From contig NC_071353.1 of assembly GCF_943734655.1 (NCBI RefSeq), positions 23,888,501-23,952,500 on the forward strand: a stretch of 64,000 nt of DNA. Direction: 5' to 3'. The position numbers were made by a program, and so were the translations under genes. Origin of the DNA: Sabethes cyaneus (lineage: Eukaryota; Arthropoda; Insecta; Diptera; Culicidae). Shown here piece by piece: positions 30,901 to 40,828 of the stretch. Under the pieces are notes generated by a model, which saw nothing but the letters and a program-made list of their open reading frames with translations, was not told where the DNA came from and ran no database searches. The number at the start of each line of letters is the position of its first letter. The first letter of the stretch is position 1.

Positions 30901-33311
30901 ACAAATGAAATACAAATTTCCTCCTAACTCGAGAACTAATCAAGCAAATAGAACAACATTTGGCATGTGGGTGTTTTTTTTTGGTGACAAGAATTTATTC
31001 TATGGTGAATTGAGACCCCTCCCCTCTTTATAAGAGGAATTATAACTCCTCCCCTTTAAGAGGGGGGGCTTCCATACAAATTTCCTCATAACTCGAGAAC
31101 TAATCAAGCAAATGCAACCAAATTTGGCATGTGAAGGTTTTCGAGAGCAAGAAAATTTTCTATGGTGAATTAGGACCCTCCCCACTTTAAGAGGAGGGGC
31201 TCCTGTACAAATGAAATACAAATTTCCTCATAACTCGAGAACTAATCAAGCGAATTGAACCAAATTTGGTGTATGTGTGTTTTTGGAGACAATTTTTTTT
31301 TTCAATGATGAATTGGGACCCCTCCCCACTTTAGGAGGGGGGGTCCTATACAAACGAAATACAAATTTCCTCATAACTCGAGAACTAATCCAGCAAATGG
31401 AACCAAATTTGGCGTGTAGGTGTTTTTGGAGGCAAGAATTTTTTCTGTGATGAATTAGGACCTCTTCCCACATTAGGAGGGGGGGGCCCAATACAAATGA
31501 AATACAAATTTCCCCATAACTCGAGAACTAATCAAGCAAATAGAACCAAATTCGGCATGTGGAGGTTTTTGGAGGCAAAAATATTTTCTACGGTGAATTA
31601 GGATCCTTCCACACTTCAAGAGGGGGGGCTTCTACACAAATGAAATACAAATTTCCTCATAATTCGAGAACTAATCAAGCAAATGGAACCATATTTGGCA
31701 TGTGGGTGTTTTTGGAGGCAACCATTTTTCCCATTATGAATTAGGACTTCTTACCTTTTTAGGAGGGGGGGGGGGCTCCCATTCAAACGAAATACAAATT
31801 TGCTCATAACTTTAGAACTAATCAAGCAAATGGAACCAAATTTGGCATGTGAGAGTTTTAGATGGCAGAATTTTTTTTCTGTGGTGTATTACGACCCCTT
31901 TCCCTTTTAAGAGTGGGCTCCCATACAAATGAAATACAAATTTCCTTATAATTTGAGTACTAATCAAGCAAATGGAACCAAATTTAGCATGTAGGAGATT
32001 TTTGAGTCTTGAATTTATTTTATGATAGTTAGAGACCTCTCACCCCTGTGGTAGGGGGATATGGACTCTCATACAAATAAAACAGAAATTTTTGCGAAAC
32101 TCAAAAACTAATCCAACTCGAGAAATTCGAGACTCTTCCATAAAACATTAATCAATAACAAGACCACAAAAACTATCTATAGTAACACTAGATCATTCAG
32201 GACGAGCCGGTCGCGAGTGTTGCCGGTGACCCGCCGTCGGAAGCGCCGCCCACTGGGGGGCTTGCAAAACTCGAGATAGTGACAAAGATCATCCGAGATT
32301 CATGATTTATGTACAACACAGGTTAATTTGTGGCAATACGAAGTTTGTCGGGTCAGCTAGTTTATTTATAAACAGCAACAGCTTTTACTGAATTTGTTAT
32401 AAGACCATCGTAATGAAACGGAACGTCAGTGATGGTCGCAAGTATTTTCAATGTGCGCATTCACGCGACAACTTTGACGTTCCGGAATCGTGTGAAATTA
32501 AAAATAAATTCGACCCCCTCAGGGGTTCCGTTACGTTAAGTCCCCTGTTGACGATTGCTAACGGTCAATGTGATTCTGTGGTATATAATCTATTTGGTTG
32601 CCGGGTGAATTACAGATTCAAAAGGCAAAACAGGCATCATCATACAGGTTGATCGAAAACAAAATGCAATGAAACTCTTTTTGCAGCAATGATAGATCTA
32701 AAACCGAAATGATGACTTGTTTTGCAAAATCAAATACAACCCTAAGCATAGACTTTTTAGTTTTTGGTCCTTTAAAAAAGAATTACCTGTTGACCGAATA
32801 CTTTTAGCTAACATCTAAGATCTAACTCAAACGTTTTATTTCAGATACCAGAATTTGCGCTCTACTGCTTCTATTAAATACTGTTTTGCCACCCATTTCT
32901 GCAGCCGTCAGATATAAGCCGACCATCGCTGTGGCACAAGAAGATACTATAGTTTTTGTGGAGAACGAAGAAGACGTTGCATCGAAGGTTGATTACGTGA
33001 ATGAAGCATACAGAGATCACAACTTGCCTCCTGCGCCGAAGTTAGTTTTCCTAGGCAGCGGAATAAATAATCTCTCTGGGAAATATTTGGTCGTATATGG
33101 AGATATACGCTACGAGCTTTCATCGGCTGCAAGAGCAACGGATGTACTAATAAAACTAACCGCTGTCTTCAACCTACCATATGCAAAGTTGTCTAAGCTT
33201 GTGTGGCATTTTTTGAGCGGTGTTGTCTACGGAATTCCCCAACGAGAATCTTACGCGAGTATTAATCAGCTGCGCAATTTTTTAACTACCAGTTACATCG
33301 ACGAGGCTTAA
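27993..33311 (+). CDS. Transposon ORF1, accessory protein (437 residues, six exons)
   Basis: Six exons join in frame with GT-AG introns: 27993-28019, 28079-28160, 28215-28459, 28512-28850, 28935-29088 and 32845-33311, giving 1314 bases with no stop. The start is MAESDCNSQ. Recognisable blocks are an acidic N terminus, ESFTPNLLIKILEKTESGKQ (exon 3), a basic region with TLKRKELKEAEHIKRLK (exon 4), VKDFPHYQNPFGYQL then IDLDFTQLFCDAPKGL across exons 4-5, and a globular C terminus with VFLGSGINNLSGKYLVVYGD and LVWHFLSGVVYGIP in exon 6. Similar proteins accompany the transposase in two-gene animal elements; function is unknown, perhaps DNA binding or regulation. Intron 5 is 3.75 kb because it holds a MITE and a Helitron. 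An intact frame suggests recent activity or selection. Confidence 0.75.
29111..29304. repeat. Small MITE in the transposon intron
   Basis: Inverted ends TGTGAAGTGGCCTAATTCCG on the left and CGGAATTAGGGCACCTCACG on the right bracket about 190 bp inside intron 5 of the two-gene transposon. Non-coding. Confidence 0.55.
29305..30414. other. Intron 5 remainder, nothing recognised
   Basis: AT-rich, with no supported coding or bounded repeat. It may be further old repeats or native intron of the transposon. Confidence 0.3.
30415..32360 (+). mobile_element. Non-autonomous Helitron-like element with expanded minisatellite (long copy)
   Basis: Same start (TATAAAGAAGGATTTCTGTC), (TCTG)n run and end (GTCGGGTCAGCTAG then T) as 16645-17568. 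It contains about ten or eleven units of roughly 150 bp, against four in the short copy. Each has tactcgagaactaatcaag-like text and a run of C and G that would pair (ccccctcc / gggggg). It lies in intron 5 of the two-gene transposon and inserted with no target duplication (AAA|TC...CTAG|T), as Helitrons do. Confidence 0.65.
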
Positions 33312-33312
33312 C

Positions 33313-35806
33313 ATGTTTAAATGTATGCTAAAAAGTTGTAGCATGTCGTTCTTTATCGTTCATGATTATCTTGATCATATTAAAAATTATCATATGGTAC
33401 CCACAACATTTAAATACATATGCACAGTTAAAAATTGTCGTCAGATTTTTTCAAGCTTCTTTCCTTTCAAAAAGCACATTATAAATCATCAATCATTTTC
33501 TAAAAATCGAAATAATACCATAGTTAATGTACAGACTGAGCCATACGTCAATGAGTTATCATCAGGGGCCATATCTCCCGAAAAGATGCAATCGGAAGCA
33601 GAATTAGTAGCACCTTATTGCTCGGCGAGTAGTTTAAATGCAATCGATAAAGCAGCACTTAATTTCACGTTGAAATTTCATGCAAAAAGTAACTTCAGTA
33701 GGAAGGATGTATATACTATACAAAATGAAGTAACAGAACTGCTAACGAAATTGCCGAACTACATTGTGAGCTTAAATGTCACTTCATCAAATGTAGAAGA
33801 TGACTATGTATTTAGAAATACAGTAGAAAAAATGAAAACGATATTTAGAGAGATAAATTCTGATTACAAGTTATTTAAATATATAAAGTGTGCAATCGGA
33901 TTACCAGCACCATCAATAGTAATGATTGAAAATTGTAATTATTCAGTTATTCCAATTCATGAATTACAAATAGACAAAGAAATCACTAAAAGTTATCTTA
34001 TAATCATGCCAATCTTTAATCAAATACAAAAATTTTTCGAGTGCGAAAATGTTTTTAAACGAACCAATGAAAATCAAAATCATTTGGAAAAATCAATGTT
34101 TATAGATAATTTTATCAATGGTTCTACGTGGCAGCGGGTGAAGGAAAAGTATGTAAATGAAATTATAATTCCTGTTTGGCTGTATACAGACGAATTTCAA
34201 GTCAATGATTGCCAAAGCTCACACAGTAACCGGCATTCAGTGTGTGGAATTTATTTTAGTTTCCCAACACTTCCAAAAACATATGCTTCGAAATTGAATA
34301 ACATTTTTGTGGCCGGCATGATAAAAAAAAGTTGACATAAAAGATGTTGGGGTAAATAAACTGATGGCTGCTGTTTTAGAAGCTTTCACAAAAATATAAG
34401 TAGATGGAATCAAACTAAATATCGACAGCGAAGTTGTGTCAGTGAAATTTGTTTTAAGTTTATTGCAAGGGGACAACCTTGGAATTCATTCCATGCTTTC
34501 GTTTTCGAGTGGCTTTAATGCCACGTTCTATTGTCGCTTCTGCAGGAGGCCCAAAGATTTACTAAAAACGGATGTGATTGAGCATGCAGACTGTCTTCGG
34601 CGCAGAGTAGACTACGAACAAGATTTGGAAATCAATAGTCTTAGTGACACAGGTATCGCAGGACCTTCTTTGTTTAACACTTTGCCATCATTTCATGTAA
34701 CCGAAAATAGAAGTGTGGATGCCATGCACGATATATTTAGTACCGGAGTGTGTAAATACGGCTTTATTGAAATTCTAAATTATTGTATCTATATCAAAAA
34801 ATATTTTACTCTTAAAGATTTGAATGCTCGGAAGAGAGAAGTCGCGGAGTTATCGCTGGATAGTGAACTATCTCGAATGCCTGACATAACTGAATCATTT
34901 AGCAGTAAAGATAAACGTAAAACAGTTTCACTCAAATCAACATCTAACGAGATGCGTGTTTTTTGCCACAGTTTTACATTCTTAATAGACCAGTATGTAC
35001 CACTAAATGATGCAGTGTGGAATTATGCCATTAAACTCGTACAGCTTGTTGATCTTTGTTTAAGACGCTCATTCTCTATGGAAAATATCGATGAATTAAA
35101 ATGTTTAATTGCCACTCACCATGCCATTTATAGAGATTTATTTAAAAAGGACCTTACACCGAAACATCATTTCCTAGTACACTACCCAAGCATAATTTTA
35201 TCATCAGGGCCCATTTATAATATGATGTGTTTTCGTAACGAAGCGAAGCATAAAGGTTTCAAACAATACGCTCATATAATGGCTTCTAGGAGAAACATAT
35301 GTTATACTCTTTGTATCAAATCATATCTACAATTTACAAACGATCTTTTAAATAACACATTTTTTAAATCTAGTGAATCTAAACAGTCGCATCTGTCAGA
35401 TTTGAGACTGAGAAATTATTTTTGTAAGCTAATTCAACCTTTAAATATAGCTACAAGTTTTCATGTATTACTTTCCAGTTCTATAGTTCACGAAAATATT
35501 GTTTATAAAACAGGTCAATTTGTCGCGGAGTGTGTTGGCAATAATATTTTGTTGTACGAAATAATAGAGGTAATACTGTGCGAGGAAAAATGTTATCTGA
35601 TCTTGCAACAGTGGAAAGCTGGTTGTTTTCATGAGCATTACCAAGCTTACGAATGTATCGGTAGTACAGATATAGTTGAGATCATAGAAGCAAACTTTTT
35701 CACTAGACCACCAGTATCAATCATAATCATCAATCGAAATCTAAATGATGAACTTATGGGAAGAAAAATGTTATTTAGAATGCAAAATAGCTTTAATGTT
35801 CAGTAA
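33313..35806 (+). pseudogene. Transposon ORF2, C2H2 + DDE-like transposase, two lesions
   Basis: Begins ATG at 33313, one base after the ORF1 stop. The N terminus has two C2H2-type fingers (C4-C9-H22-H27 and C37-C42-H55-H59). A long region leads to a probable catalytic core: WLYTDEFQVND (aspartate at 34199-34201), LLQGDNLGIHSMLSF (aspartate at 34472-34474) followed by YCRFCRRP, then DAMHDIFSTG near 34720 where relatives often have an acidic residue. The C terminus has HHFLVHYPSIILSSGPIYN and FRNEAKHKGFKQYA. The first frame stops at 34333-34335. One extra A in the run of eight at 34323-34330, and a TAA at 34397-34399, are the only breaks before the frame continues to 35806. This copy probably cannot make full transposase. 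Catalytic residues are inferred, not proven. Confidence 0.7.
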
Positions 35807-36186
35807 TATTATAAATAATATTATAATAAATTATAATAAATAAACCTTCATTATTTCCCTTTATATCGAAAACTGAAAAAAAATCCCTAAATTTTCTAAA
35901 CCATCCCTAGCTATATATAAATATCATCAAAATATCCAATAAAAATCATTATAATGACATATGGCATTCATATTCTTTTTATTTAAAAATTATGTTTCTC
36001 ACACATAAATGTTACGTGAAAGTCCACTGAAATTTATTAGACCACCATATAGTTTCCATTGGATTCGCCATTGATTTACGTCATGGCTGACTCAAGTGAA
36101 AATCATATAGTATTTACGTGAAAAGTTATATGGAAAAAAATCACATAGCTTTTCACGTAACTTCGACGTGAAATATTTTTTGAGTG

Positions 36187-37694
36187 CAGGTATACCTCGA
36201 TAGTACGTACACCCGCGCATCGTTTAGCGTACGTACTATCGAAACGTACGTACTATCGAATCACCATTTTTGAGGTAAAGTATTATTTTTATTATACTAA
36301 ATATTGTCTAAAACTTCCAAATTAGGTAGATCAGATCAGATACTATAAAATAAATAATTATCTTAGTAAAATTATTTTGGAAAAAATACTACAAATGTTA
36401 AAAAATAGTTGAAAAGTAAAGCAAAAGGAATCCAAAATACCTATTTTTTCAAAATTCTCTCTCAAATTGAAAATTTACATATTTTAATCGAATAAATCTA
36501 GGTAAAGGTTTGGTACATAGTTGTAAATATATGCTAGAATGAGGAAACATGACAAGAGAAGCTCAATAGCCGTCATTCGGGATATTTCATTCCAAATCCA
36601 CTAATATCAATCGAGTGAGCTTCCAGTCTATATGCTGGACAATAAGCTGAGTAGGTGCTATGAACAGAAAATAGTTAACTACAATAATCGAAGCATCAGC
36701 TGTAGGCTGCGTAAATTCCTATAAGGTTCCTATAAGACTGCTTATCTGCGTAGGAAAGCATACCTGTCCCATATGAATATTGATCGATTTTGAGAAAAAT
36801 ACGGAAGTAGCTTATTTATATCCTAATTTACCTTACAAACTGTAATTTAGACGGACTTTGTTGTGAATTTTCCAAAAAATATCAAACATGAACAGTTCCA
36901 TATGCAAAATAAAAGTATAACTGTCCCATTATAAATTGTGTATTTCGAAACTAGACCGCGACGTCTTTCTTGGCTTCTTTAATCTCGATCTTAAAGTCCT
37001 GAAATATTATTGGAGCGTTTTGGTTGCGCATACATTAGCATAGGAACTATCTTCAGCTATGTACTGTTAAAAATTTAAAAAAATACATGTGGGACAGACT
37101 TGCTTTTATTTAGCAAACGCTTGTAAATAAAAGCATAATTGTCCAATTTTCGAAATTCTGAGAAAAAAATGCATTTGTGTTTAACTTTACAACAAAATTA
37201 ATGTGGATAGTTTAATTACTAGTGTAACGTAATTTTTTCTCCGAAGAAATTAAAATAATTCTTGTATAATGACGACAACATATATTCTCCCGTCGCAGTT
37301 GGGAAGAATGCGAATCGCAGAAAAGGTGAATTCTCTGAGCAAAAATATGCAAAATCTAGTAGCGACCATGAGTCTGCCCAGAATGCTTAAATAACTGTTA
37401 TTTAGAACCTATATTTCATTAATTTACTATTTAAGAACTGTTTTTAATTTTAAAATAATGGTTTTTACATAATAGAAATAACTAATATTATACAAAAATT
37501 TATAATTATTGAATACGTATTTGCTTGTATTGACTCATAAATATTCATAAAAATGTTTCTGCTTTATATAGAAACTAAAAAAAATCATTGTTGGAAAATG
37601 TACGTACTATCGAGGCAAAATGTACGTATTATGGAGGGTACGTATTATCGAGGGTACGTACTAACGAGGGTACGTACTATGGAGGTATACCTGT
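36187..37694. mobile_element. pogo/Tigger-like non-autonomous element
   Basis: The ends are CAGGTATACCTCGATAGTAC and GTACTATGGAGGTATACCTG. The inner GTACGTACTATCGA motif is repeated several times next to each end (about 36205-36260 and 37600-37690). The right flank is TA (a (TA)n run from 37695). The left TA flank is found at 27771-27772, on the far side of the two-gene transposon, which inserted two bases inside this element. No transposase is seen. The terminal CAGG..ATACC and TA flanks fit the pogo/Tigger branch of Tc1/mariner. Confidence 0.75.
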
Positions 37695-37923
37695 ATATAT
37701 ATATATATATATAGAATGCCAGTGTCGTAGGCAAGTCGTAGACGAAACGTATCTGTCGTGAATAAAATACACATAATGGAAACTTTTTCGGCTTCGCAGT
37801 CGTAGTAAATAAGTATTCCATTAAGTGAATCACAGATTTAGTAAAATATACATAGTAGAATTAAATTGGATAGGTTTTCTTCTTTTTTATTTTTAGGTTC
37901 TTTAAAGAAAAAATAGTAAACTA

Positions 37924-38246
37924 CCCAAGTAACCAATAAGCATTAGTATAAGCAGTAAACCAATCGATTATTAGCATCCCTGGCGTTTTATACTGAAGGT
38001 TACTGTTTATCAGCCTTTTGACAGCATACCTGTTGTAAATTGGCATCCACAATTCTATTTAAATTCTTCTTGTCGGTAACTTGTTGCAAATAAGCATTGT
38101 CAGTCTTGTTGTCAGCACTATAAGAGGGCTAGCAGTAAAGTAGCCGCATATTTTGCCAAAATAGTATTTAAGTAGCATTTAAGGCAACTTTAATGCTTAT
38201 TGGCTTGCATTTAAATTGCATTAGAAATGCTAATTGGTTACCTGGG
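37924..38246. mobile_element. MITE family C, copy 1
   Basis: Ends CCCAAGTAACCAATAAGCAT and the inverse at the right (TGCTAATTGGTTACCTGGG), flanked by TA on both sides. It is 323 bp with no coding capacity and is closely related to 38641-38951. Confidence 0.75.
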
Positions 38247-38252
38247 TACCTA

Positions 38253-38379
38253 AGGCCCGCGCATAATTGGTACTTTACGGTTGCGTTTGCGTTAACTTGA
38301 CGTTCTCTCATACAATTTGACAGATTATCTGTCAGATCTACGCAAACGCTACCTTAAAGTACTAATTCTGCGCGGGCCT
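38253..38379. repeat. Short palindromic MITE (copy 2)
   Basis: Starts AGGCCCGCGCATAATTGGTA and ends with the inverse (TACTAATTCTGCGCGGGCCT). Related to 1329-1448 but in the opposite orientation. It sits six bases after MITE family C copy 1. The flanks are cta and tta, a near 3 bp duplication. Confidence 0.65.
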
Positions 38380-38607
38380 TTACTGTCTTGAGAAAATAGT
38401 CATAACATATTAAAATTGTATGTTGACAAAGTATTTTTATTGGCGAAAGGAAAGACAAATTGGCTAAATTTAGAAACCTGCTGAAAATACCCTCCCGTAA
38501 CCTAGCTAGAAATTTGATTGCCGCTAGTCTTACTAGATTTATATTAAATATATTCACTGCAAATCATCTACTACAAATACTACTTTGCATCCACTGTTGC
38601 AGCCAAT

Positions 38608-39170
38608 AAAAAAAACCATACCGTCAATATACAGATACTGCCCAGGTAACCAATAAGCATTAAAATAAGCAGTAAATCAGTCGTTTATTAGCATCCCTGG
38701 CGTTTTATACTGCAGGTTGTTGTTTATCAGCTTTTTGACTGCATAACTGTTGTAAATTGGCATCCACAATTCTATTTAAATTCTTCTTGTTGGTAACTAG
38801 CTGCAAATAAGCTTAGTCAGCACTATAAGAGGGCTAGCAGTAAAGTAGCCGCATATTTTGCCCAAATAGCATTTAAGAAGCATTTAAGGCAACTTAAATG
38901 CTTATCGGCTTGCTTTTAAATTGCATTGGAAATGCTTATTGGTTACCTGGGTGGCGCCCTTGTTTACATTTTGGAAAATTTTCCTTTTCGTTTATGGCGA
39001 ATGTAGCGTGTGTTTTAACATTTTACAGGCATCATGGCTTTTTGAATTTAGTCCAAATGCAGTTTAAACAACAACTTGGCGTTTAAACAGCTGAAACTTT
39101 GTTGGACTCTGTGGTCTGTTTGTAAACAAGGGCGCCAGTATCTGCCAGATGACGTCACCTTGATTTGGTC
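38608..39170. mobile_element. TA-flanked MITE (copy 2), interrupted by MITE family C
   Basis: The right part has CAAGGGCGCCAGTATCTG and ends GATTTGGTC followed by TA, matching the ends of 1489-2148. The left end is diverged (ccgtcaatatacagatactg). The 311 bp element at 38641-38951 lies within it. This copy ends about 250 bp upstream of the TMEM179-like start codon. Confidence 0.6.
38641..38951. mobile_element. MITE family C, copy 2, nested
   Basis: Starts CCCAGGTAACCAATAAGCAT and ends ATGCTTATTGGTTACCTGGG, an essentially perfect inversion. Flanked by TG on both sides; the uninterrupted target (cagatactggcgcccttg) is present at 1512-1529, confirming TG as the 2 bp duplication. Confidence 0.8.
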
Positions 39171-39415
39171 TATTATCGAGTCAAAACTCGGTACTCCGGA
39201 CATGAATTTGTCGGATTTGCGGGGTGCTACTGTATATGCTAGCAACACTGCAGTAGTGAACTTACCATATACAGTAGAGTCCTTGTTTTGGAGTTTTTTC
39301 GTTGCGTCATTCTTGTCTCGTTCCCGATAGGAAAATATAAACATAACGGATTTATAAATCTATATAGGAATTTTCGCAAACTGGTGTTAAATCTCTAGGA
39401 GCCTTGATCAGCCCG

Positions 39416-40333
39416 ATGGCGCTGTCCAACGTGCTTATTCTGAGTCAAGTGGCAGGGCATGTAATTGCCTTAATCTTATCAATATGCATTTTCATCCCGC
39501 TTTCGCTTCATATGCATTCCTTCAAGTAAGTCGTAATTTGCATACTATCCGTATTTATCATTGATGATTCATGATGTTCGATATTTTTTCTCGTCTAAAA
39601 CTTATAGCGGCCATTGTTTGCTTTTTGCTACCGGCCAATGGCAGGAGACGAACGGGCTTTTTGATGTTAAATGGGCTTCGGAAGCCTACTGCAATTATCC
39701 GGGCACGGTGGGAGTAATACTCTTTTTCATTTCTGGAATACAAATCTATCGGTAAACAATTCTTCAAAAATGGTTTCATAATTTGTTCAAGTTTGTACGA
39801 TACTACAGATTTGCCTATCTGGTGTACCGGGAACTGGAGAGTTCTTTCTTAGCTTTGTTCTTCGATGTCGTATTCAGCGTTAGCCTGTGCATTATGACAA
39901 TTATTTCGGCTATTATGATCACACTTGGATTTATTGCTTGGTGTGGCGAAATGACGGAACGTTTTCCTTCGTGAGTATCGGATAGTTAAGCGTAGTACTA
40001 TGGAATGGGTGTATGATTTAGTGCTGTTTCAGATGCGCGATTGCTGACGGCCAGAACATCACGAATCCTGAGCTGAACGTTCAAACGTCTGGGTTCTACA
40101 TCGAATTGGGAACTGTACAATTTGGAGCTTGGGCTTCGTTTGCAACCTGGGTAGGTCTGTCGGTCTTTGCTCTATTGAAACTAATAAACAACCACCAGCT
40201 GAGAAATATGAAGGTCTCCATGTACATCGAGCGTCAGCGGCTCGTAAACGAAGATGTCTACAGGGGCACAACTTCGGAGATACCGGCTGGATCGGGCGAC
40301 TCGATTGCAGAGTCTACGAACGACAACCAGTAA
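39416..40333 (+). CDS. TMEM179-like membrane protein
   Basis: Four exons join in frame (39416-39525, 39608-39751, 39809-39970, 40033-40333) for 238 residues, close to the size of vertebrate TMEM179. Features are MALSNVLILSQVAGHVIALI with a hydrophobic N-terminal span, GHCLLFATGQW in exon 2, a second span (VGVILFFISGIQIY), a third in exon 3 (FDVVFSVSLCIMTIISAIMI), and a fourth in exon 4 (WASFATWVGLSVFALLKLI) before a polar tail. Four transmembrane segments are expected. Function of the family is poorly known. All introns are short (57-82 bp). AATAAA lies at 40608-40613. Its 5' flank is rich in MITEs. The third intron start could be misplaced by a few bases. Confidence 0.75.
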
Positions 40334-40607
40334 GAATACTAGGCCAAACTTTAAAATTCAAGAAATTCTTAATATTCCAAAAGATTTGGATTTGGAAGGT
40401 ATTCCAAACAAGCTTGGCTCGAATGTAACATTCAAACGATCAATTAAATAGGTATTATCTGTTAGCGTTGAAATTATTGTCATGTCAACTATTTGACATT
40501 GATAACGTGTCGCGCGAAAAGTTTTGTTGTACAAAATTATATCTTATCTTTTTCCAATTGGCATATTATGCTTCGTATAGTTATTTTGTAACTTATGATA
40601 TTCAATC

Positions 40608-40613
40608 AATAAA
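40608..40613 (+). terminator. Polyadenylation signal of TMEM179-like gene
   Basis: AATAAA, 275 bases after the stop codon, in the + orientation. Confidence 0.55.
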
Positions 40614-40750
40614 TTTGATTTTGTGTAAAACCGGGCTTATTGATTACAAAGTTACGCCGTTTTTATTATGAAGAAATATGTTTCACTAGGTTTTATCAAT
40701 CCTGTTCTTTAAAGTGGGTGTAAAAAAACAATAGAAGCGTCTTTGAACGA

Positions 40751-40756
40751 TTTATT
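40751..40756 (-). terminator. Polyadenylation signal of TTLL12-like gene
   Basis: TTTATT on + is AATAAA on the - strand, 73 bases after the TTLL12-like stop. The two convergent genes have their signals about 140 bp apart. Confidence 0.5.
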
Positions 40757-40828
40757 ACTATCGCTATGTGCTTGCAGTGATAATGAGTACAGATTATAGC
40801 TACATAAAGCTTTCCTAGCAAGTTTATC

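Larger units (their letters stand above)
27775..36186 (+). mobile_element. Two-gene DNA transposon, CACTA/CMC-like, 8.4 kb
   Basis: The ends are CACTCAAAATAATATTCACG on the left and its near inverse on the right (CGTGAAATATTTTTTGAGTG), with about 39 bp of inverted similarity at roughly 90%. The motif TTACGTGAA, in both orientations, recurs near both ends (about 27795-27815, 27951, 36010, 36113, 36155-36170), as in the transposase-binding subterminal repeats of CACTA elements. Inside are a six-exon gene (27993-33311) and a C2H2/DDE-like gene (33313-35806), followed by AATAAA signals at 35825-35840. It is flanked by CA on both sides. The CACTC end and two-protein layout suggest the CACTA/Mirage/Chapaev group. 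A 2 bp CA duplication is atypical for CACTA (3 bp), so the superfamily call is tentative. Confidence 0.75.
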
